DNA of 64,000 nt, taken from NCBI RefSeq assembly GCF_900113085.1, contig NZ_FOOC01000008.1:62001-126000 (forward strand). The letters run 5' to 3'. Position numbers and translations under genes: made by a program. This document shows positions 36,081 through 44,314 of the stretch, one piece after another (positions within the stretch are counted from its first letter, which is position 1; every line of letters starts with the position of its first letter). The DNA is from Fontimonas thermophila. Its GTDB lineage: Bacteria; Pseudomonadota; Gammaproteobacteria; Nevskiales; Nevskiaceae. The notes beneath the pieces were generated by a model that was not told where the DNA came from, searched no databases, and saw only the letters and a list, made by a program, of their open reading frames with translations.

Positions 36081-36095
36081 ACAAGCCCCGTGCCA
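36081..36095 (-). promoter_or_regulatory. Sigma54-like element ahead of flgA
   Basis: On the minus strand: TGGCAC-GGGGC-TTGT, one base off TGGCAC-N5-TTGC. The predicted start point falls at about 36070, almost on the flgA ATG, so it would make a near-leaderless mRNA. That position lowers the confidence even though the sequence match is good. Confidence 0.35.
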
Positions 36096-36151
36096 GGAAT
36101 GGGGGGTGCACGGCCATGTGCTCCTGGGACCCGGACACACACTGATCTCGC

Positions 36152-36178
36152 TACAGATCCGCGCGGTGCTGCCGATAC
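36152..36178 (+). promoter_or_regulatory. Sigma28-like element ahead of cheV
   Basis: TACA - 15 bases - GCCGATAC (36171-36178) resembles the FliA consensus and shares GCCGATACAGG with the flgM promoter. The expected start point falls at or next to the cheV ATG (36185), which would give a leaderless message; no good ribosome-binding site is present, consistent with that or with coincidence. Confidence 0.4.
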
Positions 36179-36184
36179 AGGCGC

Positions 36185-37114
36185 ATGGCTTACGGACTCC
36201 TCGAAAGCATCGATCGCAGCACCCAGCTCGCCGGACACAACCGGCTGGCCCTGCTGCTGTTCCGGCTCGGTGTGCGTCAAATCTTTGGCATCAACGTCTT
36301 CAAGGTGCAGGAGGTGATCCGGCGGCCACCCTTGACGCCAATGCCGGGCGCGCACCCGTACATCGCCGGTGTCGCCGACGTACGCGGGCGCATCGTGCCG
36401 GTGATCGACCTGCAGCGCGCGATCGGCGGCGAGGCGCTGGGCGGCGGCGAGGCCGCGCACGTGATCGTCGCCGAGTTCAACCGCTCGACGCAGGGCTTTC
36501 TCGTCGATGGTGTCGAATGCATCGCCCATGTCGATGTCGCCCAGTTGCAGCTCCCGCCGACGGGCAGCGGCGAGGGCTATCTCACCGCGATCACCCGCCA
36601 CGCCGGTCGTCTGGTGGAGATCATCGACGTGGAAAAGGTGCTCGCCGAAGCCGTCGGCGCGTCCTCGGAGCTATCCGCACGGTTGCGTGGCGCGGCCCGG
36701 GATGTCGATCTGGGCGGCCGCAGAATATTGGTCGCCGATGATTCGCGTGTCGCGCGTGGCCAGATCGAGCGCGTGCTGCGGCAGCTCGGTGTCGAGGCGA
36801 TCCTGGTCGGCGACGGCCGCGACGCCCTGCATCGACTGCAACGCATGGCCGAGCACGGGCCGATCGAAGAGCAGGTGCTGATGGTGATTTCCGACATCGA
36901 GATGCCGAACATGGACGGCTACACGCTGACGACGGAAATCCGGCGCGACCCGCGGCTCAAGCATTTGTACGTGATGCTGCATACCTCGCTGTCCGGCGTT
37001 TTTAACAACGCGCTGGTGCAGCGTGTCGGCGCCGACCGCTTCATCGCCAAATTCAGCGCTGACGAACTGGCTCAGGGCGTCGTCGATCGCATCCGTACAC
37101 TGATGCCGGCCTGA
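36185..37114 (+). CDS. cheV: Chemotaxis coupling protein CheV
   Basis: A 309-residue CheW-response regulator fusion. The N-terminus TQLAGHNRLALLLFRLG and GINVFKVQEVIRRP start the CheW-like domain (about 20-165). The receiver domain (about 178-305) has the acidic pair D185-D186, phospho-acceptor D237 in ISDIEMPNMDGY, and a conserved lysine in DRFIAKF. It couples receptors to CheA and adapts through phosphorylation. It sits between flgA and flgB, as in Pseudomonas. Confidence 0.95.
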   Translation: MAYGLLESIDRSTQLAGHNRLALLLFRLGVRQIFGINVFKVQEVIRRPPLTPMPGAHPYIAGVADVRGRIVPVIDLQRAIGGEALGGGEAAHVIVAEFNRSTQGFLVDGVECIAHVDVAQLQLPPTGSGEGYLTAITRHAGRLVEIIDVEKVLAEAVGASSELSARLRGAARDVDLGGRRILVADDSRVARGQIERVLRQLGVEAILVGDGRDALHRLQRMAEHGPIEEQVLMVISDIEMPNMDGYTLTTEIRRDPRLKHLYVMLHTSLSGVFNNALVQRVGADRFIAKFSADELAQGVVDRIRTLMPA

Positions 37115-37152
37115 CCCGCCGGGCGTGGCAGAGAGCGCCGCCTGCCCGCCGC

Positions 37153-37168
37153 TGGCACAGGACTTGCC
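37153..37168 (+). promoter_or_regulatory. Sigma54 promoter of the flgB operon
   Basis: TGGCAC-AGGAC-TTGC-C matches the -24/-12 consensus at every key base. The expected start is about 37178, with a ~25-base leader to the flgB ATG at 37203. In Pseudomonas flgB is likewise sigma54/FleQ-dependent, so this sets the hook-basal body genes as an RpoN class. Confidence 0.75.
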
Positions 37169-37202
37169 CCAGGCTCGCCACTGGTTTCGTGGTGAGACGT
37201 CG

Positions 37203-37592
37203 ATGGCCGTCAAGGATCCGTTGTTTGGTATTCATCCCGCGGCGCTGCAACTCCAGCGCCGGCGCATGGAGTTGATCGCGGCGAACATCGCCAATGCCGA
37301 CACGCCGGGTTATCGGGCCCGCGATGTCGATTTCCGCGCAGTGCTTTCCTCGACCCAGGCACGCGCCGCCGTGCTGCGCACCCATGATGCACACCTTGGC
37401 GCGGCGTCTGCGGATATCGGTGGCGAGGCGGTGGGCTACCGCGTGCCGGTGCAGCCTTCCGCCGACGGCAATACCGTCGATGTGCAGATCGAACAGGCAC
37501 AGTTTGCCGACGCCGCGCTGCGCTACCAGGCCAGCCTGCAGTTTCTGGATGCGCGCATCAAGTCGTTGCTGGGCGCGCTCTCCGGGCAATGA
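37203..37592 (+). CDS. flgB: Flagellar proximal rod protein FlgB
   Basis: A 129-residue rod protein. MAVKDPLFGIHPAALQLQ and RRMELIAANIANADTPGY are the rod-protein N-terminal signature, and FADAALRYQASLQFLDARIK the C-terminal coiled segment. Start 37203 has GGTGAG nearby; longer readings run into the promoter. First gene of flgBCDEFGHIJKL. Confidence 0.94.
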   Translation: MAVKDPLFGIHPAALQLQRRRMELIAANIANADTPGYRARDVDFRAVLSSTQARAAVLRTHDAHLGAASADIGGEAVGYRVPVQPSADGNTVDVQIEQAQFADAALRYQASLQFLDARIKSLLGALSGQ

Positions 37593-37609
37593 CACGGAGC
37601 CTCGATCCC

Positions 37610-38017
37610 ATGTCTTCGTTCAAGATTTTCGATATCGCCGGCTCTGCGCTGGCGGCGCAGTCGGTGCGTCTGAACACGGTGGCCAGCAATCTCGCCAACG
37701 CCGATACCATCGCCGGCGATGCCGAATCCGTTTACAAGGCGCGTCTGCCGGTGTTCGAGGCCGTTACCGAACCGGGCGCGCCGGAGGCATCCGGCGTGCG
37801 GGTGCTCGGCATCGTCGAATCCACCGCGGCAGCGCAGAAGCGCTACGAGCCCGGCCATCCGCTCGCCGATGCCGACGGCTATGTCTATGCGCCCAACGTC
37901 AATGTCGTCGAGGAAATGGTCAACATGATCTCGGCGGCACGCTCGTATCAGTCCAGTGTCGAGGTCATGAATACCGCCAAGGAGCTGGCTTTGCGTACCC
38001 TCACGCTCGGCCGTTAG
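37610..38017 (+). CDS. flgC: Flagellar proximal rod protein FlgC
   Basis: A 135-residue rod protein. The N-terminus SSFKIFDIAGSALAAQSVRL and LNTVASNLANADT are typical, and the end has NVVEEMVNMISAARSYQSS and VEVMNTAKELALRTL. The ATG at 37610 is chosen because FlgC normally starts MSxFxIFDIAGS and a GGAG lies 10-11 bases upstream; an ATG at 37589 overlapping the flgB stop is the alternative. Confidence 0.95.
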   Translation: MSSFKIFDIAGSALAAQSVRLNTVASNLANADTIAGDAESVYKARLPVFEAVTEPGAPEASGVRVLGIVESTAAAQKRYEPGHPLADADGYVYAPNVNVVEEMVNMISAARSYQSSVEVMNTAKELALRTLTLGR

Positions 38018-38028
38018 GAGCCTGACCC

Positions 38029-38688
38029 ATGCCCGCGATCGATACCACCTACGCCGATCTCGGTCTTGCGCTTGCGCAGCCTGCGGCCAGCAAAAAGACG
38101 ATCGGCCAGGACGAGTTCCTGCTGCTGATGACCACGCAGCTCAAAAACCAGGATCCGTTCAAGCCGATGGAGAACGGAGAATTCCTCGGCCAGCTCGCGC
38201 AGTTCAGCACCGTTGCCGGTATCTCGGAGATGCAGACGTCGCTGCAGGCGCTCGCAACCGCGCTGAGCTCGAGCCAGATGCTGCAGGGCGCGAGCCTCGT
38301 CGGTCGCAGCGTGCTCGTGCCCAGCACGACCGGTTATCTGCCGGCGGACGGTGCGCTCGATGGCGCCGCTTATGTTCCCGCGTCCGGGCATGTCGTCGTT
38401 GATATCGTCGATGCCGCGGGGGCGGTGGTGCGTACGCTGGATCTGGGCACTCAGCCATCCGGATGGGCGCGCTTTTCCTGGGACGGCACGCGTGTTTCGG
38501 GCGAACGCCTCGACGCCGGTCGTTACACGCTGCAGGCGCGGCTCGTGCAGGGCGCCACGCAACAGTCGCTATCCACTTCCGCCGTCGGCCGCGTGCAGTC
38601 GGTGGCCACCTCGGACCAGCACGGTCTGGTACTCGAGCTGCTCGGCCTTGCGCCCGTTGCGCTGGCCGACGTCCAGCAGATTCTCTAG
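38029..38688 (+). CDS. flgD: Flagellar hook capping protein FlgD
   Basis: A 219-residue scaffold that caps the growing hook. QDEFLLLMTTQLKNQDPFKP and FLGQLAQFSTVAGISEMQ near residue 30-65 are diagnostic. The C-terminal half contains the FLN/Tudor-like hook-capping fold (WDGTRVSGERLDAGRY). It is exported by the flagellar type III system and starts 11 bases after flgC. Confidence 0.95.
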   Translation: MPAIDTTYADLGLALAQPAASKKTIGQDEFLLLMTTQLKNQDPFKPMENGEFLGQLAQFSTVAGISEMQTSLQALATALSSSQMLQGASLVGRSVLVPSTTGYLPADGALDGAAYVPASGHVVVDIVDAAGAVVRTLDLGTQPSGWARFSWDGTRVSGERLDAGRYTLQARLVQGATQQSLSTSAVGRVQSVATSDQHGLVLELLGLAPVALADVQQIL

Positions 38689-38700
38689 GAGGACAAATCC

Positions 38701-39921
38701 ATGCCGTTTCGTGTCGCCCTCTCGGGTCTGAATGCCGCCTCGGCAGACCTCAACGTCACCGCCAACAACATCGCCAACGTCAATACGACCGGATTCAAGC
38801 GGTCGCGCGCCGAGTTTGCGGATGTGTTCCAGCTCTCGGCCTTTGGCCTACCCTCGACGGCAATCGGTGCCGGCGTGCGCCTGGCCCGCGTCGCCCAGCA
38901 GTTCGAACAGGGATCGGTGGAGTTTACGACCCACTCGCTCGATCTCGCGCTCTCCGGCGAGGGATTTTTCACGCTGTCCGACAATGGCGCGCTGGTTTAT
39001 ACGCGCGCGGGTGCATTCGGCACCGACCGCGACGGTTATGTCGTCAATGCGGCAGGTCAGCGGCTGCAGGTGTTTCCGCCGGTCGGCGACGGCGCGGCGT
39101 TCGATACGGCGCGCCTGACCGATCTGCGCCTGTCGACCGCCGACAATCCACCGCTGGCGACGAGCACGATCACGACCCACCTCAACCTGCCTGCGAACGC
39201 CAGTCCGCCGGTCACCACGCCGTTCGATGCGTCCGATCCGACCAGCTATAACCACACGACGTCGGTGACCGTTTACGACTCGCTGGGCGCTGCGCATACG
39301 GTGAGTCTGTACTACGTGCGCACCGCCACGCCGAACCAGTGGGAGATGTATGCGCGGATCGACGGCAATACCGTCGGCGGTCCCAACACGCTGGTGCTGT
39401 CGGATACCGGCAGCTTGATCACGCCGGCGACGGGGCAGTTCACGCTGCCGCCGTACTCGCCGGGCAATGGCGCGGCCGACCTGAACCTGACCATCGACAG
39501 TGCCGCGGTGACCCAGTTCGGTGACAGCTTCGGCATTTCGAGCCTGACCCAGAATGGTTATGCATCTGGCCGTCTGACCGCGATCGAGATCACACAAGAA
39601 GGCATCGTGCAGGCGCGTTATACGAATGGCCAGGCCACGCCGCTCGGACAGATCGCGCTCGCCAATTTCCCCAATCCCCAGGGCTTGCAACAACTCGGTG
39701 ATACCACCTGGGGTGAGAGTTTTGCCGCCGGTGCCGTGATCCGCGGGACGGCCGGTGCGACCAACTTCGGTCTGATTCAGTCCGGCGCGCTGGAGTCCTC
39801 CAACGTCGATCTCACCGAGCAGCTCGTCAACATGATCACCGCGCAGCGCAACTTCCAGGCGAACGCGCAGATGATCTCCACGGCCGACCAGATCACGCAG
39901 ACGATCATCAACATCCGATGA
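38701..39921 (+). CDS. flgE: Flagellar hook protein FlgE
   Basis: A 406-residue hook subunit. N-terminal signature: ALSGLNAASADLNVTANNIA followed by [15 protein letters not shown]-terminal: SGALESSNVDLTEQLVNMIT with AQRNFQANAQMISTADQ. The middle domain includes GEGFFTL and YDSLGAAHTVSLYY. Length matches FlgE of ~400 residues. AGGAGG lies just before the ATG. Confidence 0.97.
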   Translation: MPFRVALSGLNAASADLNVTANNIANVNTTGFKRSRAEFADVFQLSAFGLPSTAIGAGVRLARVAQQFEQGSVEFTTHSLDLALSGEGFFTLSDNGALVYTRAGAFGTDRDGYVVNAAGQRLQVFPPVGDGAAFDTARLTDLRLSTADNPPLATSTITTHLNLPANASPPVTTPFDASDPTSYNHTTSVTVYDSLGAAHTVSLYYVRTATPNQWEMYARIDGNTVGGPNTLVLSDTGSLITPATGQFTLPPYSPGNGAADLNLTIDSAAVTQFGDSFGISSLTQNGYASGRLTAIEITQEGIVQARYTNGQATPLGQIALANFPNPQGLQQLGDTTWGESFAAGAVIRGTAGATNFGLIQSGALESSNVDLTEQLVNMITAQRNFQANAQMISTADQITQTIINIR

Positions 39922-39986
39922 GGCAGCGCAAGAAGCGGGTCTGATCCCGGAGGATTCACCCGGCGCTAAGCGCGCATGGAGCGAAC

Positions 39987-40727
39987 ATGGACAGGGCCTT
40001 GTATGTCGCGATGACCGGCGCGATCCAGACGCTGAGGACGCAGACCGCGAACAGCCACAATCTCGCCAATGCATCGACGGTCGGTTTTCGCGCCGAGTTG
40101 ATTGCGAATACACCACAGGCGGTCGCGGGCGCCGGATTGCCGACGCGCGTCAACGCACTGGCAGGCGGCATCGGCTGGGATGCGCGCAGCGGTGCGCTCC
40201 AGCAGACCGGCCGCGATCTCGACGTGGCTTTCGCTGAGGATGTCTGGCTCGCCGTGCAGGCACCGGATGGCAGCGAGGCCTATACCAAGGCGGGGGATTT
40301 GCAGATCGATGTCGTGGGCCAGTTGCGCACGGGCGCCGGCCATGCCGTGCTCGGCGACGGCGGCCCGCTGGCAATCCCGCCGCATGCGCAATTGCTGATC
40401 GGCGGCGACGGGACCGTGTCGGTGGTGCCGCAGGGCAATGGCGCCAACACGCTGGTCGCCGTCGGCCGCTTGCGCACCGTCGTCGCCCGGCCCGATCAGC
40501 TCGAACGCGGCGGTGACGGTCTGATGCGCGCCCGGCCCGGAGTTTCGCTCGCCACCGCACCCGGCACCGTGCTGATCTCCGGCGCGCTCGAATCCAGCAA
40601 CGTCTCGTTGCCCGAGGCGATGGTCAACATGATTGCGCTCGCGCGTCAGTTCGAGCTGCAGACCAAGCTGATGCGCACGGTCGAGCAGAACGACGAGGCG
40701 GCGACTTCGCTGCTGCGCATGGGTTGA
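39987..40727 (+). CDS. flgF: Flagellar basal-body rod protein FlgF
   Basis: A 246-residue distal-rod protein. It starts MDRALYVAMTGAIQTLRTQ with NSHNLANASTVGFRAE and ends SGALESSNVSLPEAMVNMIA and RQFELQTKLMRTVEQNDE. The N-x-x-N-x-AN motif is slightly altered (NSHNLANAST), as is common in FlgF. It is 65 bases after flgE. Confidence 0.95.
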   Translation: MDRALYVAMTGAIQTLRTQTANSHNLANASTVGFRAELIANTPQAVAGAGLPTRVNALAGGIGWDARSGALQQTGRDLDVAFAEDVWLAVQAPDGSEAYTKAGDLQIDVVGQLRTGAGHAVLGDGGPLAIPPHAQLLIGGDGTVSVVPQGNGANTLVAVGRLRTVVARPDQLERGGDGLMRARPGVSLATAPGTVLISGALESSNVSLPEAMVNMIALARQFELQTKLMRTVEQNDEAATSLLRMG

Positions 40728-40772
40728 GGCGATGCAGGCAAAAAGCCTTGCCGGAATACCGGCGCGCGGATC

Positions 40773-40788
40773 TGGCCCGGAACTTGTA
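40773..40788 (+). promoter_or_regulatory. Weak sigma54-like element ahead of flgG
   Basis: TGGCCC-GGAAC-TTGTA departs from TGGCAC-N5-TTGCA by one base in each half. It lies in the 99-base gap between flgF and flgG, 39 bases before the flgG ATG. A small hairpin, GCCGG-AATA-CCGGC, sits upstream at 40750-40763. It may restart transcription for flgG onward. Confidence 0.35.
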
Positions 40789-40826
40789 GGGCTTGATCAG
40801 AGGCGGATGCTCCGCCGGAGGCAGTC

Positions 40827-41612
40827 ATGAACCAGGCACTGTGGGTGGCGAAGACCGGGCTCGATGCGCAGCAGACGCGCATGACCCTGATCTCCAACAA
40901 TCTCGCCAACGTCAATACCACCGGTTTCAAGCGCGGCCGTGCCGCGTTCGAGGATTTGCTTTACCAGACCGTGCGCCAGCCCGGCGCCCAGACTTCGCAG
41001 CAGACGCAGGCGCCATCGGGGCTCGTGGTGGGCACCGGCACGCACGTCGTCGCCACGGAGAAGCTGTTCACGCAGGGCAATCTGCTGCAGACCAACAATC
41101 CGTTCGATCTGGCGATCAACGGCCGCGGTTTCTTCCAGGTGCAGTTGCCGGACGGCACGCTCGCGTACACGCGCGACGGTTCGTTCCAGATCGACGGCCA
41201 GGGTCAGCTGGTCACCGCGAGCGGCTATCCGGTACAGCCGGGTATCACGATCCCGAGCGGCGCGCAGAGCGTCACCATCGGTGCCGACGGCACGGTCAGC
41301 GTGCAGCTCGCCGGTGAGGCCGCGCCGCAGCAGCTCGGCAGCCTGACGATCGCGGATTTCATCAATCCGGCCGGCCTGCAGCCGCGCGGCGAAAACCTGT
41401 TCATCGAGACTGCCGCCAGCGGCGCGCCCCAGACCGGTGCCCCGGGGCAGTCCGGACTGGGGCTGCTGATCCAGGGGTCGCTGGAATCGTCCAACGTCAA
41501 CGTCGTCGAGGAACTGGTCAACATGATCGAGACGCAGCGTGCCTACGAGATGAACTCCAAGGCGATCTCGACCACCGACCAGATGCTCGGCTACATCGCC
41601 AACAATCTGTGA
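40827..41612 (+). CDS. flgG: Flagellar distal rod protein FlgG
   Basis: A 261-residue rod protein. It starts [19 protein letters not shown] with [18 protein letters not shown], includes the FlgG-specific [10 protein letters not shown] region and GRGFFQV, and ends [20 protein letters not shown]. Length is exactly the family norm. The stop overlaps the flgH start by one base. Confidence 0.97.
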   Translation: MNQALWVAKTGLDAQQTRMTLISNNLANVNTTGFKRGRAAFEDLLYQTVRQPGAQTSQQTQAPSGLVVGTGTHVVATEKLFTQGNLLQTNNPFDLAINGRGFFQVQLPDGTLAYTRDGSFQIDGQGQLVTASGYPVQPGITIPSGAQSVTIGADGTVSVQLAGEAAPQQLGSLTIADFINPAGLQPRGENLFIETAASGAPQTGAPGQSGLGLLIQGSLESSNVNVVEELVNMIETQRAYEMNSKAISTTDQMLGYIANNL

Positions 41613-42271
41613 TGCGCGCGCTGGTCATATTCGCTGCATTCGCTCTTGCGGCCTGCTCGTCGGCGCCGCTGCGCGAGGACTATGCCGTGCCACCGGAGGC
41701 CATCGCCGCGCCCTCGCCGCCGGCCGACGGCAGCATCTACAGCAGCGCCCAGCACATCGCGCTCTTCGAGGACCGCAAGGCGCGCCAGGTCGGCGACGTG
41801 CTCACCGTGCTGCTGGTCGAGAAGACCGATGCGAAGAAATCCGCCGCGAGCAACACCCGCAAGGAGACTTCGGTTGGCATCGACGGTCCGACGCTGTTCG
41901 GCCGTCCGGTCACCGTCGGGGGCACGCCCGTGCTCGAAACCCGGATCGGTGGCGAGCAGGCATTCTCCGGCAGCGGCGGGGCCACGCAGTCCAACGCGCT
42001 CAGCGGGTCGGTCAGCGTGCTCGTCGTGCGGGTGCTGCCCAATGGCAACCTGCTCGTGCGCGGCGAAAAGCAGTTGGAGCTGAACCAGGGATCGGAAACC
42101 GTCGCCATCGAGGGCATCGTGCGGCCGGCGGACATCGCCGGTGACAACACGGTGCGCTCGGATCGTGTCGCCAATGCGCGCATCTACTATGCCGGTCGCG
42201 GCGCCATCGCCGATGCCAATACCCAGGGCTGGCTGGCGCGCTTTTTCGCCTCGCCGTTTTTCCCATTCTAG
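41612..42271 (+). CDS. flgH: Flagellar L-ring lipoprotein FlgH
   Basis: A 219-residue outer-membrane lipoprotein. The lipobox is LAAC (Cys15). GSIYSSAQHIALFEDRKARQVGDVLTV and the C-terminal ARIYYAGRGAIADANTQGWL are conserved in FlgH. ATG 41612 overlaps the flgG stop (TGATG); a GTG at 41609 is in frame but less likely. It forms the L ring in the outer membrane. Confidence 0.95.
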   Translation: MRALVIFAAFALAACSSAPLREDYAVPPEAIAAPSPPADGSIYSSAQHIALFEDRKARQVGDVLTVLLVEKTDAKKSAASNTRKETSVGIDGPTLFGRPVTVGGTPVLETRIGGEQAFSGSGGATQSNALSGSVSVLVVRVLPNGNLLVRGEKQLELNQGSETVAIEGIVRPADIAGDNTVRSDRVANARIYYAGRGAIADANTQGWLARFFASPFFPF

Positions 42272-42280
42272 GAGACAGGC

Positions 42281-43411
42281 ATGGACAGGAGAGCATGTCG
42301 GTTCGGTTCGCTGCCACGCCTGCTGTGCGCGCTGCTGCTCGTCGTGCAGGTCGTGCCGGGGCGGGCGGAACGGATCAAGGATCTGGCCGCGATCCAGGGG
42401 GTACGCGGCAATCCGCTGGTGGGTTACGGACTCGTCGTCGGTCTCGACGGCACCGGCGATCAGACCACGCAGGCGCCATTCACGACGCAGAGCCTCAAGG
42501 CCATGCTCAGCCAGCTCGGCGTCGTCGTGCCGCCGAATGTCAATCCGCAACTCAAGAACGTGGCGGCGGTCGCCGTGCATGCCGAGCTGCCGGCCTTCGC
42601 CAAGCCGGGGCAGGCCATCGACGTCACCGTCTCGTCGATCGGCAATGCCGGATCCCTGCGCGGCGGCAGCCTGCTGATGACTCCGCTCAAAGGCGCCGAC
42701 GGTCAGGTCTATGCGATCGCGCAGGGCAATGTCATCGTCGGCGGACTGGGCGTCTCCGGCCAGGACGGTTCACGCGTTTCGATCAACGTTCCCAGCGCCG
42801 GGCGCATCCCGGGCGGTGCACTGGTGGAGCGCACCGTGCCGAACGGTTTTGCGGCGGCAACAGAACTCAAGCTCAATCTGCATACCCCGGATTTCACCAC
42901 CGCTGCGCGGCTGGCCCAGGCGATCAATACGACGCTGCAGGGCGATTACGCGCAGGCGCTCGATGCGGTCACCGTGGCGGTGCGGCCACCCGCCGACCCG
43001 AACCAGCGCGTCGCCTTCGTCGGTGCGCTGGAAAACATCGAGGTGACGCCGGGCGAGGCGCCGGCCCGGGTCGTCGTCAATTCGCGTACCGGCACGGTCG
43101 TCATCGGCAGTCACGTGCGCGTGCTGCCGGCTGCGGTGGCACATGGCTCGCTGGCCGTGACCATCTCCGAGAAACCGCGCGTGAGCCAGCCGGCACCGTT
43201 TTCCGATGGCCAGACCGTGGTCGTGCCCAATACCGCGATCGAAGTCACCCAGCAGGGCCAGGGACACATGTTTCTGTTCGAATCCGGCGTGTCGCTCGAC
43301 GATATCGTGCGTGCGGTCAATCAGGTCGGTGCCGCGCCCGGCGATCTCGTCGCGATTCTCGAGGCGCTCCGGCAAGCCGGCGCGCTGCGTGCGGAGCTGG
43401 TGGTGATCTGA
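42281..43411 (+). CDS. flgI: Flagellar P-ring protein FlgI
   Basis: A 376-residue periplasmic protein. The signal peptide ends near [28 protein letters not shown] and [15 protein letters not shown] are the invariant N-terminus, with [18 protein letters not shown] and [19 protein letters not shown] further on. It forms the P ring with the help of FlgA. The stop overlaps flgJ (TGATG). Confidence 0.97.
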   Translation: MDRRACRFGSLPRLLCALLLVVQVVPGRAERIKDLAAIQGVRGNPLVGYGLVVGLDGTGDQTTQAPFTTQSLKAMLSQLGVVVPPNVNPQLKNVAAVAVHAELPAFAKPGQAIDVTVSSIGNAGSLRGGSLLMTPLKGADGQVYAIAQGNVIVGGLGVSGQDGSRVSINVPSAGRIPGGALVERTVPNGFAAATELKLNLHTPDFTTAARLAQAINTTLQGDYAQALDAVTVAVRPPADPNQRVAFVGALENIEVTPGEAPARVVVNSRTGTVVIGSHVRVLPAAVAHGSLAVTISEKPRVSQPAPFSDGQTVVVPNTAIEVTQQGQGHMFLFESGVSLDDIVRAVNQVGAAPGDLVAILEALRQAGALRAELVVI

Positions 43412-44310
43412 TGCGCACGGATGCGGTCACTGATTTTTCCCGGTTCGCAGCGCTGCGTGCCGCGGCGCGCGCCGACAGTCCCGAGGCCGTGCGCCAGGCC
43501 GCGCAGCAGTTCGAGGCGCTCTTGCTGCAACAAATGCTCAAGAGCATGCGCGCGGCCCGACTCGGTGATGACGTGCTCGGCGGCGAGCAGACCGAGTTCT
43601 ACCGCGAGATGGCCGATGCCCAGCTCGCACAACACCTGTCCGCAGGCAAGGGACTTGGCATCGCCGATCTGCTGGTCCGGCAATTGACCCGCGGATCTAC
43701 GCCCGATGCGGCCGAGTCTGCCGGACGCGTATCGCCGCCGACCACCGCGGCCACTCCTGCGCCGGTCTCGGCGCCGCGCGCCGGCAGCGAGGCTGAAACG
43801 CAGCGCAACAGCCGTCTGGCCGACTTCGTCGCCGATGTGTTGCCGCACGCCGAGAAAGCCGCCGCGGAACTGGGTATTCCTGCCAAGGTGTTGGTGGCCC
43901 AGGCGGCGCTGGAAACCGGCTGGGGACGCCATGCCATCCGGCGTGCCGACGGCAGCCCGGCCCTCAACTTTTTCGGGATCAAGGCCGATCAACGTTGGCA
44001 GGGCGAGGGCACCGAACACATGACCAAGGAGTACGTGGACGGGCAGATGCGCAGCGAGCGCGCGCGCTTTCGCGCCTATGGTTCGGTCGGGCAGGCATTT
44101 GCCGATTACGTGCACTTCCTGAAATCCCAGCCGCGTTACCGCGAGGCGCTACAGCATGGTGGTGATCCGCAGCGCTTCGTCGGCGGATTGCAGAAAGCCG
44201 GCTATGCCACCGATCCGCAGTATGCGCAGAAGATTCTGCGCATCGCCGAGGGGCCGGCGCTGCAGCGTGCCCTCGCCGCGGTCGCGAAGACCCGGACCCA
44301 GGCGGTGTAG
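43411..44310 (+). CDS. flgJ: Peptidoglycan-cleaving rod scaffold FlgJ
   Basis: A 299-residue two-domain protein. The N-terminal rod-binding part has AAQQFEALLLQQMLKSMRAA and GGEQTEFYREMADAQLAQHL. After a Pro/Ala linker (about residues 92-125), a GH73-type glucosaminidase domain begins (VLVAQAALETGWGRHAIR, with the catalytic glutamate in LETGWG; NFFGIKAD). It opens a hole in peptidoglycan for the rod. This is the fused form typical of gammaproteobacteria. Confidence 0.95.
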   Translation: MRTDAVTDFSRFAALRAAARADSPEAVRQAAQQFEALLLQQMLKSMRAARLGDDVLGGEQTEFYREMADAQLAQHLSAGKGLGIADLLVRQLTRGSTPDAAESAGRVSPPTTAATPAPVSAPRAGSEAETQRNSRLADFVADVLPHAEKAAAELGIPAKVLVAQAALETGWGRHAIRRADGSPALNFFGIKADQRWQGEGTEHMTKEYVDGQMRSERARFRAYGSVGQAFADYVHFLKSQPRYREALQHGGDPQRFVGGLQKAGYATDPQYAQKILRIAEGPALQRALAAVAKTRTQAV

Positions 44311-44314
44311 TGCG

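Noticed and set aside
36081-36095. Sigma54 promoter as the sure driver of flgA
   Set aside because: Sequence match is good, but the predicted start point is almost on the start codon and no later start codon exists, so it is listed only as weak.
42295-43410. Possible N-terminal extension of flgJ through flgI
   Set aside because: The frame is open but encodes Arg-rich shadow sequence of flgI; flgJ starts at the ATG overlapping the flgI stop.
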